From a virus: a stretch of DNA of 38,922 nt. The stretch covers positions 1 to 38,922 of the IMG/VR virus record IMGVR_UViG_3300031746_001387; one strand, written 5' to 3'. The position numbers were made by a program, and so were the translations under genes. Shown piece after piece: positions 1 to 6,089 of this stretch. The first letter of the stretch is position 1. Every line of letters starts with the position of its first letter. Under the pieces are notes generated by a model. It had not been told where the DNA came from and searched no databases. It saw nothing but the letters and a program-made list of their open reading frames with translations.

Positions 1-2
1 CA

Positions 3-98
3 CTGGCGATTGTAGCGATATACTTCAGCATCTTTCGCTACAAGTTGGAACGTCGCAATGATAGGACCATCGAGTTGCTGAAGAAGGAGAAACCATGA
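3..98 (+). CDS. C-terminal end of a small membrane-anchored protein (partial)
   Basis: The frame is open from the window edge to TGA at 96-98 and gives 31 residues. It begins with a hydrophobic stretch (LAIVAIYFSIF) followed by a basic, charged tail rich in Lys, Arg and Glu. This pattern is typical of the end of a single transmembrane segment with a cytoplasmic coiled tail, as in small phage membrane proteins or spanin-like proteins. The start lies outside the window. Its stop overlaps the ATG of the next micro-ORF as ATGA, so it belongs to the same transcript. Function is unknown. Confidence 0.5.
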   Translation: MAIVAIYFSIFRYKLERRNDRTIELLKKEKP

Positions 99-163
99 CC
101 AGACGAGGAGCAGTTGCGTTACTGGCGTCTGTCGCCATTCGCGGGAAGGGTGTGAAGGGATGA
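95..163 (+). CDS. 22-residue micro-ORF with start/stop overlaps at both ends
   Basis: This is a short basic peptide (MTRRGAVALLASVAIRGKGV then KG). Its ATG overlaps the TGA of the upstream gene and its own TGA overlaps the ATG of the next gene, both as ATGA. AAGGAG at 82-87 gives it a plausible ribosome binding site. The double overlap is the only argument for translation. It may be a real peptide or just a means of coupling translation to the next gene. No family is recognised. Confidence 0.3.
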   Translation: MTRRGAVALLASVAIRGKGVKG

Positions 164-396
164 GTGAACCACAAGTTTCACGTCGAATCTTTGGGCGTAT
201 CGGTTGGGTCGTCGCATGGTACGATCTATGGGTTGGCCTCTACTGGAATGGAGCCAAGCGACGACTCTATATCCTGCCATTGCCGTGCGTAGGTTTGTAT
301 ATTGACTTTCCAGCCAAGCAGGGCAGGCTCATCGTCTCCGGCAAGGAAACCGTCGAGATCACGATGGCGGAAGTGATGGAGGCGCTGAAACTGTAG
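160..396 (+). CDS. Hypothetical protein, 78 aa
   Basis: The protein has an aromatic N-terminal half (FGRIGWVVAWYDLWVGLYW) that could be a short amphipathic or membrane-associated segment. It is followed by a beta-rich part and a C-terminal helix (TMAEVMEALKL). The ATG overlaps the stop of the preceding micro-ORF, and GGGAAGGG lies about ten bases upstream. Small proteins of this kind are common in phage early operons. I do not recognise a family and no catalytic motif is visible. Confidence 0.6.
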   Translation: MSEPQVSRRIFGRIGWVVAWYDLWVGLYWNGAKRRLYILPLPCVGLYIDFPAKQGRLIVSGKETVEITMAEVMEALKL

Positions 397-493
397 TTCA
401 TCCTGGAGTGAGTTGTGATGCCGAATCGGCCCGCGTTCCGTTAGCGCGCAGGGACGGCGGAGAGTGAAGACGCGCTGAAACAAGGAGATAGAA

Positions 494-673
494 ATGGCGA
501 AGCGCAAGTTTGACCCCACAGTTATACAGGTGCATTTCAAGGCGGGTCTCCGCCTAGACGGAGAATTGGAGACCGTTTGTATACGGCAGGCTGACCAGGA
601 GATAAGGCTTACTGAAAAGCAGGCACTATCTCTGACAAGGCAATTTGCGGACAGGTTCGTAGGAAGGTATTAG
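494..673 (+). CDS. Hypothetical protein, 59 aa
   Basis: ATG at 494 follows a strong ribosome binding site (AAGGAGAT, 482-489). The 59-residue product starts MAKRKFDPTVIQVHF and ends in a helical part with alternating charged and hydrophobic residues. The 97 bases before it hold no convincing gene. It sits 31 bases before the RecB-like nuclease gene in the same direction and is probably co-transcribed. No domain is recognised. Confidence 0.6.
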   Translation: MAKRKFDPTVIQVHFKAGLRLDGELETVCIRQADQEIRLTEKQALSLTRQFADRFVGRY

Positions 674-704
674 CGCGACTCAATCGCAAGGAAGGGGGTG
701 CGAG

Positions 705-1556
705 GTGCCAAAACGAATCATAGTAATCGACTCGCAACGATTGAACAGCGTGCAACTATGCGCACGTCGTTACGACTTCGAGTTCAACCAGGACCAACTT
801 CCACGGGTCAAGCCAGATTACTTCGAGAAGGGTGACCTGATGCATCGCATGTGTGAAATGTATTACAACATGCGTCGGTACAGCCACAACTGGGCGAAGA
901 ATAACTACACTCACGATAACATCGTCGAAATATGCCAACGTTATGGTTCAATGTACTCAGCGAAACTGGAACTCGACGCGGCCGACTCAGCCGAGTGTGT
1001 TTACCAGTTCGGAGAATACACGAAGTTCTACCAGAACGATGGTTGGCGTCCGATTGCGGTTGAGCAGGCGGGCGCACTAACGTTGTATGAGGACGACGAA
1101 CTGCAAATCATTATTGAGTTCAGGATTGACCTCATCGTCGAGTCTGACAACGGTCCAGTCGTCGTTGACCACAAGTACGTGTCGCGTCGGACTGACCCAA
1201 CAGTGCTCAACAATCAGTTCCTATTATACCTATTCGCTACGGGAACCAACAATTTAATCCTGAACCGAATAGGTAAGCAGAAAACGTTGAAGCCTGTCGA
1301 CCGATTCCAGCGGCCCTTCTTCAGTGTATCGAAGGATTTACTCGTCGAATGGGCTGAAAACACGGTTGATTGGGTGGGCATGTTAATGCACTACGAGGCC
1401 ACGAGCCACTGGCCTGCTAACTTCACCAGTTGTGACAAGTTCGGTGGTTGCGTATTCCAAGCAGTATGCACGACCGAACGCGCTGCTCGCGCTTGGAAGT
1501 TGGAGCAAGAGTTCAAACGACGTGAAATGAAGTGGGATGTGGGGGCGAAATTATGA
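705..1556 (+). CDS. RecB/Cas4-like PD-(D/E)XK exonuclease with Fe-S cysteines
   Basis: The 283-residue protein shows the full RecB-family nuclease signature: H47 (GDLMHRM), E120, D142 in EFRID, D155-H-K157 in VVVDHKY, and Q171-x3-Y175 (QFLLY). Four cysteines (C19, C243, C249, C255), one near the N-terminus and three clustered near the C-terminus, match the 4Fe-4S staple known from AddB and Cas4. Known relatives are metal-dependent DNA exonucleases. Here the product probably resects DNA ends for the ATPase and ssDNA-binding protein encoded downstream. The start is GTG at 705, preceded by AAGGAAGGGGG. Its stop overlaps the next ATG. Family assignment is strong; the exact substrate is inferred. 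Confidence 0.9.
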   Translation: MPKRIIVIDSQRLNSVQLCARRYDFEFNQDQLPRVKPDYFEKGDLMHRMCEMYYNMRRYSHNWAKNNYTHDNIVEICQRYGSMYSAKLELDAADSAECVYQFGEYTKFYQNDGWRPIAVEQAGALTLYEDDELQIIIEFRIDLIVESDNGPVVVDHKYVSRRTDPTVLNNQFLLYLFATGTNNLILNRIGKQKTLKPVDRFQRPFFSVSKDLLVEWAENTVDWVGMLMHYEATSHWPANFTSCDKFGGCVFQAVCTTERAARAWKLEQEFKRREMKWDVGAKL

Positions 1557-1822
1557 TGAAGCACATACATAAGTACCAACGAGTTAAGTTCAAGTCAGGC
1601 TATACCATCTACCGCTGTATGCAGCCTGGTTGTTCCCATTTCGTCCGTGAGGAATTGATATTAAATCGTGAAGCAATTTGCTGGCGTTGTGGTGGCGTAT
1701 TCATTATAACGCAACTGTTGAAGAAACCACATTGTTTGAATTGCGTGAAGAAATCACCTCACGCAATTGCAGCGCAACAACTAACCGAACGACTGCTCGA
1801 AAAAGGAGTGCCAGCAAAATGA
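1553..1822 (+). CDS. Small zinc-ribbon protein, 89 aa
   Basis: Three cysteine pairs are visible: C22-x4-C27, C43-x2-C46 (CWRCGG) and C61-x2-C64 (CLNC), consistent with a zinc ribbon plus an extra knuckle. The ATG at 1553 overlaps the nuclease stop as ATGA and is preferred to an upstream in-frame start at 1532. Its own stop overlaps the next gene's ATG. Such small zinc proteins usually bind DNA, RNA or a protein partner. Position between a nuclease and a recombinase-like ATPase suggests a DNA-transaction accessory role, but this is only inference. Confidence 0.65.
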   Translation: MMKHIHKYQRVKFKSGYTIYRCMQPGCSHFVREELILNREAICWRCGGVFIITQLLKKPHCLNCVKKSPHAIAAQQLTERLLEKGVPAK

Positions 1823-2046
1823 GAATTGAACTTAAACCTGGAGACTTCACACAGACTCAACGCATCGAGGTGTGTGACATCTTGTCGAACTTCATGGAAC
1901 TGCTATTGAATGTTGACCACCTGTTCACTGCGGAACGTGAGGCAAATGAACTGGTGGTGACATTGTCCGGTAAAGCGAAGCTCGATCAAGACTTCATTCG
2001 CATAGCGGATGAAACAATCAATAGATTAGAGGAGGTAATGTGCTAA
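1819..2046 (+). CDS. Hypothetical protein, 75 aa
   Basis: The start MRIELKPGDF at 1819 follows AAAAGGAGTG and overlaps the upstream stop as ATGA. A longer reading from 1678 would run through the zinc-ribbon gene in another frame and is rejected. The protein looks like an alpha-helical domain with a central beta hairpin (ELVVTLSGKAK). No motif is recognised. The last codons overlap the GTG start of the ATPase gene by seven bases, so translation of the two is probably coupled. Confidence 0.65.
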   Translation: MRIELKPGDFTQTQRIEVCDILSNFMELLLNVDHLFTAEREANELVVTLSGKAKLDQDFIRIADETINRLEEVMC

Positions 2047-2873
2047 TCCAAGACCTCCCCGAAGCTGAAGGCATCATGTTCCTGTTCAAGGGTGAACCAG
2101 GAACAGGGAAAACTACGGCCATCGGCTCGTTCCCGGAACCAATTTTAGTCCTTGCGTGGGATGGTTTGGACAAGATGCGTGTACTGAAGCGACGCTACCC
2201 AACTAAGCACATAGAGGTTGAAGCGTTCACTACATTCCTTCCCTTCTTCAATCGACTTGAGGAACTGCAAGAGCGGTGCGATTTTCGCACCGTCGCAATC
2301 GACTCACTGACCTTCCTTGTTGACGGAATACTGCGCACCATGGTGGATACTCGGGGTGCACGCTACGACAAAGCGGGAAGACGCGTAATAGCGCAAGAAG
2401 GTAAAACGGCACGTGGCGGTATTATGTTGTTGGAGGTTGAAGATTACGGCGGGGAAATAAGAGGTCTCACACAGACTTTTGACAAACTAAAGGCGATTCA
2501 ACTGGGACAGGGCCATCACATTGTCGTAACCGCCCATGTCATTTCCGCCGTGTACAAGAACATAAAAGGCGTTACCTCAGTATCGCGTGAACTGTTCACA
2601 GCCGGTAAAAAGATTGCGGCGAAATTGCCAGCGTACTTCAGTGAACAGTATCACTTCGATGTACATGCTGAAGCGCCAATCAGGGTCGTCGAAGGAGCAC
2701 CGGCCGTTGAACCTCATTATTCAATCCTCACCCGTCATGCTGGAGACGATTTCGCACAGTCGATGCTCGGGCTTCCAACGGTGATCGACATAACCGACAC
2801 GGACTTGTACCCAATCCTACAAACCTACATGGTCAATCAACCAACCAAACAAACGGAAGGAGAAACGACATGA
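2040..2873 (+). CDS. Sak4/AAA_24-type phage recombination ATPase
   Basis: This 277-residue P-loop NTPase has Walker A GEPGTGKTT at residues 18-26 and a Walker B-like strand TVAIDSL ending at D88. Size and motifs fit the phage AAA_24 nucleotide-binding group that includes Sak4. Sak4 is a RecA-core protein known to anneal single strands with help from a cognate ssDNA-binding protein. The genes around it, a RecB-like nuclease upstream and a DUF669-like protein downstream, support a recombination/replication module. The start is GTG at 2040, with GGAGG at 2031-2035; the ATG at 2038 is out of frame. A different AAA role, such as helicase loading, cannot be excluded. Confidence 0.8.
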   Translation: MLIQDLPEAEGIMFLFKGEPGTGKTTAIGSFPEPILVLAWDGLDKMRVLKRRYPTKHIEVEAFTTFLPFFNRLEELQERCDFRTVAIDSLTFLVDGILRTMVDTRGARYDKAGRRVIAQEGKTARGGIMLLEVEDYGGEIRGLTQTFDKLKAIQLGQGHHIVVTAHVISAVYKNIKGVTSVSRELFTAGKKIAAKLPAYFSEQYHFDVHAEAPIRVVEGAPAVEPHYSILTRHAGDDFAQSMLGLPTVIDITDTDLYPILQTYMVNQPTKQTEGETT

Positions 2874-3319
2874 ACGTTCAATCAATCCGTGAAGCGGCGC
2901 AAGGGTTAATGGACCTTGCAGACAGAGTGGAGGGGGACGAAAAGCTTGCGGAACGCGTTGCAGATTCTCTTCTACCCATCCATACCTATCTGTACACATC
3001 CACTAAGGAGGTGCTGCAGGAACGCGTCCGTCGCTTCGCACCCATGGAGAAGCGCGAGAGCGACAGGGATTACCAACTCGTTCGAGACTTCGGACCGCAT
3101 GTGAAAGTTATCCTGTTCACCGACCGCGCAAACGTGTGCCGGGCAGAAGTAGTCGGCAAGAAGGTGGTCAAAGTTCACCGGGAAATCACACCGGCTGTCA
3201 CCGAAGAGGTCGACGAAGAAATCGACGACATTCGATGGGTTTGTCCCGACTCGATCCTCGACAACGGAATTCAACCGTCCTCATCAACAGAGGAAATCCA
3301 AACCAAACAAGGAGCTTAA
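2870..3319 (+). CDS. Hypothetical protein in the recombination module, 149 aa
   Basis: The ATG overlaps the ATPase stop as ATGA, with GGAGAAACG just upstream. The N-terminal half is helical, the middle is a probable beta region (HVKVILFTDRANVCRAEVVGKKV cut short here), and the C-terminus is acidic and low in complexity (EEVDEEIDDI) with a Ser/Thr tail. An acidic tail is common in phage ssDNA-binding and DNA-mimic proteins, but no fold is recognised. Gene position suggests it works with the ATPase and the ssDNA-binding protein. Confidence 0.65.
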   Translation: MNVQSIREAAQGLMDLADRVEGDEKLAERVADSLLPIHTYLYTSTKEVLQERVRRFAPMEKRESDRDYQLVRDFGPHVKVILFTDRANVCRAEVVGKKVVKVHREITPAVTEEVDEEIDDIRWVCPDSILDNGIQPSSSTEEIQTKQGA

Positions 3320-3322
3320 CCA

Positions 3323-3694
3323 ATGCCCACGTTCCATATATCCGCTGCGGACCTCTTACGGTCCAAGGTAGTCACCCCAGGCTGGTATCGCTGCAAGGTC
3401 GTCAACGTCGGTGAGAACCCAGCCAGGACCGACGGTTCACTCAACGTCGAAATCGAACTCGAAGTCCAGGCCGACGGCCCATTCAAGGGTGTTCCCTTGG
3501 CCCGAGTCTTCAACGAGAAAGCACCTGGATTCTCAGCGGGTTACTTCCGTGCGTTCAAGGTGGCGATCCCACCTGAAGGCGGGGATTTCAGCTTCGACGC
3601 GACCAAGGGCAAACTGGTGGACGCATACGTCAAGAACGATCAGTACCAGGGACGTACCGTCAACCGGGTTGAAGACTTCAGGCCTGCGGCCTGA
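3323..3694 (+). CDS. DUF669-like single-stranded DNA-binding protein
   Basis: The 123-residue protein contains the pattern seen in DUF669-type phage proteins: a helix, then GWYRCKVVNVGENP, then a strand pair ending in LEVQADGPFKG, and later FRAFKVAI and VKNDQYQGRTVNRVEDF. These features suggest an OB-like fold. Proteins of this type often accompany Sak4-like ATPases, and an SSB role is the usual proposal. AAGGAGCTTAACC precedes the ATG. Assignment rests on pattern recognition, so an alternative small beta-barrel protein is possible. Confidence 0.65.
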   Translation: MPTFHISAADLLRSKVVTPGWYRCKVVNVGENPARTDGSLNVEIELEVQADGPFKGVPLARVFNEKAPGFSAGYFRAFKVAIPPEGGDFSFDATKGKLVDAYVKNDQYQGRTVNRVEDFRPAA

Positions 3695-3718
3695 TTCGTT
3701 ACAAGGAGGTAAATCAAC

Positions 3719-3865
3719 TTGACCTACAACTGCATCAACGAGGAATGTCCAAACTTGGACCAAGAAGTTGAAGCCGAACCCGACGACATCCTCTGCAAAG
3801 TTTGCGGCTACGAAATGGAGTTGGCCGAGGACGAAGAGGAGGAGGAGGAGGAAACAACGACATAG
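3719..3865 (+). CDS. Tiny zinc-ribbon protein with acidic tail, 48 aa, TTG start
   Basis: A very good ribosome binding site (AAGGAGGT, 3703-3710) precedes TTG at 3719. The peptide has C-x4-C (CINEEC) and C-x2-C (CKVCGYE), together a classic minimal zinc ribbon, followed by a run of glutamates and three threonines. It follows directly on the ssDNA-binding protein gene and precedes a structured intergenic region. The fold is clear but the role is not. The acidic tail could mimic DNA or bind the neighbouring SSB or polymerase. Confidence 0.7.
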   Translation: MTYNCINEECPNLDQEVEAEPDDILCKVCGYEMELAEDEEEEEEETTT

Positions 3866-3933
3866 CACGTGGACGCCACGGCACGTCCACGTGCGGGTGG
3901 GCGCATCTTCCCCCTGTCATAAGGTGCGCCCAC
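3866..3933 (+). other. Two tandem RNA/DNA hairpins after the zinc-ribbon gene
   Basis: A perfect 10-bp stem (CACGTGGACG, 3866-3875; partner 3884-3893; 8-base loop) begins right after the TAG. It is followed by a second stem of 13 bp with one G-T pair (3897-3909 with 3921-3933; 11-base loop). Neither hairpin is followed by a T-run, so they do not look like classical intrinsic terminators. They could be an RNase processing or stability element, a weak or factor-dependent terminator, or a protein-binding site. Confidence 0.6.
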
Positions 3934-3967
3934 TTACTTCAAATCAAGGGGGAAGAAGGAGGAACCT

Positions 3968-4171
3968 ATGCTATTCCGAGGTGAAAAGTACGACGCTGGA
4001 AAAAGTGTACTCGAACCACATCGTCAGACGTTACGAGAGCGGCTTAACGAAACAAAACAAGGTCTCGTCATGCGTTTGAACGATGTCAACAAGGCGTTAG
4101 ACATGCTCGACACGCACCCGGAACTGGAGTCATTCCAAGAGGCCCTGTCCAAGGTTGATTCGCTATTGTGA
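3968..4171 (+). CDS. Hypothetical helical protein, 67 aa
   Basis: AGAAGGAGG precedes the ATG. The 67-residue product is almost entirely predicted helix with heptad-like spacing (RERLNETKQGLVMRLNDVNK, then ALDMLD), so it is probably a small coiled-coil or helical-bundle protein. It is flanked by two structured noncoding stretches. Its stop codon is the first base of the 5' arm of the competing-hairpin region, which may couple its translation to expression of the ParB-methyltransferase gene. No family is recognised. Confidence 0.6.
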   Translation: MLFRGEKYDAGKSVLEPHRQTLRERLNETKQGLVMRLNDVNKALDMLDTHPELESFQEALSKVDSLL

Positions 4172-4281
4172 CCAACCGCGCAACGCGAGCCGTTGCGCTC
4201 TGGGTTGGTGATGTCAACTTCACGGAATGTGCGCTCACGTAGACGTTGATCTGGCCACCAACCCAGAGCGGAGCGACTCGC
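4171..4281 (+). promoter_or_regulatory. Switch-like leader with mutually exclusive hairpins before the ParB-methyltransferase gene
   Basis: Hairpin A pairs ACCAACC (4171-4177) plus GCGCAAC (4178-4184) with GTTGCGC (4192-4198) plus GGTTGGT (4203-4209): 14 bp with a four-base bulge. Hairpin B pairs CGCTCTGGGTTGGTG (4196-4210) with its exact complement at 4256-4270. The GGTTGGT segment is used in both, so only one can form. B ends at the GGAG ribosome binding site (4270-4273) of the gene starting at 4283. The loop of A (GCGAG, 4185-4189) also complements CTCGC at 4277-4281 just before the ATG. This is the layout of an attenuator or translational switch; the function is inferred. Confidence 0.6.
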
Positions 4282-4282
4282 A

Positions 4283-5509
4283 ATGAACGAAGTTAAGGAA
4301 GTCAATGTAACTGACGTGGTTTTCGACAAGTCACTTGACATAACCGAAGCCGAGATCGACGTAATGGCGGCCTCAATTGTTGAGGTTGGTCAACTACACC
4401 CTATTACGGTGTACATGGCCGAAACTCGGCTACACCTCGGAGCCGGCGAACGCCGTTTACGCGCGTTCCAGAAATTGAGGCGTGCAACTATCTCCGCCCT
4501 AGTCATCGACGGCGAAGTGTCAAAGGAACGCGCGCGTGAAATACATCTCCACGAGACGTTGAAGCGGTTTAACCTGTCGTGGTACGACCAGGTTGAATTG
4601 GAACTCGAACTGCATGAAATGAGGCAGAAGCAACATGGTGCAGGTCGCGTAGGTGGAGGCGGGAAGGTTGGCTGGTCATTGCGCGATACGGCTGACGAGT
4701 TGCAACGTGCTTTGGGAGCATTGAGCGAGGATATTCAACTTGCCAATGCAATCAAGAACGACCCAACGTTGAAGAATATCAAGGATAGGAAAACCGCACT
4801 CCGTGTCATACAAGACATCGAAAAAAGGGGCAGGATGCGTTTGGAAAGTGGAGTCACTTCAATCGAAGATCAAGTCCTACTAGGTGACTCGGAAGAACTG
4901 CTCAATCGGTTCCCATCGGCTACGTTTCATGCTTGTATCACTGACCCTCCTTGGTTGGAGTACAAGGATACTGCACTGACGCGGGACGAACAAACGATCA
5001 AAGTTTTCCCTGAGATATTCCGTGTACTCCGTTACGATTCATTCTTGTACTGCTTCGTGGGCGTTGACGACTTCTTCCATTACCGAGCGAAGCTGGGTGA
5101 AATTGGGTTCGTAGTCCAGAAGCTGCCGTTAATCTGGGCCAAGGATAACGTCCTGACCTATGGTCGACGATCATGGGAGTATGGACGTAACTACGAATTA
5201 ATCCTACTCGCTGTGAAGGGTTCACCGGCCCTGGTTGAATCCGCACAGCTCAACCCAATCTTCAACGTTCCTGCGATTCACTCGACCAAATTGATCCACC
5301 CTAACGAAAAACCGCTGCGCTTGATCGAGTTGATTATCGACCATTGCACGTACTCTGGCGGCGTCATACTCGACCCATTCGCGGGGTCAGGTGTAGTGGG
5401 CGAAGCAGCTCGTAATTCGGGACGGAAATACGTTCTGATCGAACGTGATCGGAAGTTCTTCGACGGAATTGGTAAACGGTTGGCGAAATCGAGGGTGAAG
5501 GAGGCGTAA
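4283..5509 (+). CDS. ParB/Srx-domain fused to DNA N4/N6 methyltransferase
   Basis: Residues about 8-110 form a ParB-like domain (GQLHPITV at 36-43, GAGERRLRA at 53-61). A helical linker follows. The C-terminal part is an amino-methyltransferase with catalytic DPPW at 221-224 and SAM-binding DPFAGSG at 364-370, the catalytic-before-SAM order of the beta class. Known members methylate adenine N6 or cytosine N4 in DNA. The ParB domain may target specific sites or bind nucleotide. In a phage this could protect the genome from host restriction or mark replication/packaging sites. Expression may be controlled by the hairpins just upstream. The specificity cannot be read from sequence. Confidence 0.85.
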   Translation: MNEVKEVNVTDVVFDKSLDITEAEIDVMAASIVEVGQLHPITVYMAETRLHLGAGERRLRAFQKLRRATISALVIDGEVSKERAREIHLHETLKRFNLSWYDQVELELELHEMRQKQHGAGRVGGGGKVGWSLRDTADELQRALGALSEDIQLANAIKNDPTLKNIKDRKTALRVIQDIEKRGRMRLESGVTSIEDQVLLGDSEELLNRFPSATFHACITDPPWLEYKDTALTRDEQTIKVFPEIFRVLRYDSFLYCFVGVDDFFHYRAKLGEIGFVVQKLPLIWAKDNVLTYGRRSWEYGRNYELILLAVKGSPALVESAQLNPIFNVPAIHSTKLIHPNEKPLRLIELIIDHCTYSGGVILDPFAGSGVVGEAARNSGRKYVLIERDRKFFDGIGKRLAKSRVKEA

Positions 5510-5528
5510 TCATGACAGGAGGGTCAAA

Positions 5529-5837
5529 ATGAACGACGATGAACGGCGCGCACTCGTGGCGCGCGTCAACTCACTGTTGAGAAGTGTGATTCTACTACCT
5601 ACCGATACGGATGCGACGTGGGACGTTTGCTTCTACTCCAAAGGAGGAACAGTTTTATTCCCTATACGTCCGGGCAATAGGTATCACATGACTTACCTCA
5701 ATGCACCAAAGAAGAAACTTCATTGGGGCATTGCACTCAAGACCAACCGTCTGGACGATGAGCACTATCTAATGCGGAGGATAAACCGCGAATTGAAACG
5801 GTTTGAGTCCTACCTGAAGACACCGTTTCACATCTAA
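5529..5837 (+). CDS. Hypothetical protein, 102 aa
   Basis: AGGAGGGTC precedes the ATG. The product has an N-terminal helix (DDERRALVARVNSLL), a beta-rich middle (WDVCFYSKGGTVLFPIRPG) and a basic helical C-terminus (MRRINRELKRFESYLK). No catalytic signature is recognised. It follows the methyltransferase gene by 19 bases in the same operon. It could be a small nucleic-acid-binding protein given its basic end, but that is a guess. Confidence 0.65.
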   Translation: MNDDERRALVARVNSLLRSVILLPTDTDATWDVCFYSKGGTVLFPIRPGNRYHMTYLNAPKKKLHWGIALKTNRLDDEHYLMRRINRELKRFESYLKTPFHI

Positions 5838-5849
5838 GGAGGCGTAGTC

Positions 5850-6089
5850 ATGTGCAAGGAACCGCATCCTTGTGGGTGTCCGAAGCTGGAGCCAATTGAG
5901 TGGGCGATAGTCGAAGCGCTTCGCGAGATGCAAGCAAGGATTTTATCCGCACAACTACAGGCGTCACTCGCTCCGATGTGGCTCGTCGTGAATGGTGTAT
6001 CCACGTCAGCGTTCCAACGAGACAAGGTTTCCGCGTACAGTTGTGGAACTAACGTCATTCGTATCGACGTCAAGGTCGCGTCAAAGTGA
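5850..6089 (+). CDS. Hypothetical cysteine-containing protein, 79 aa
   Basis: TAAGGAGGCG precedes the ATG. The N-terminus carries C2, C8 and C10 (MCKEPHPCGCP) and a further cysteine lies near the C-terminus (SYSCGTN reads AYSCGTN), which might bind a metal. The middle is helical. The last four bases overlap the GTG start of the UDG-polymerase gene, so the two are probably translated together. No family is recognised. Confidence 0.6.
   Translation: MCKEPHPCGCPKLEPIEWAIVEALREMQARILSAQLQASLAPMWLVVNGVSTSAFQRDKVSAYSCGTNVIRIDVKVASK

Noticed and set aside
5512-5532. Six-codon ORF between the methyltransferase and the 102-aa gene
   Set aside because: It contains the ribosome binding site of the next gene and is best seen as spacer.
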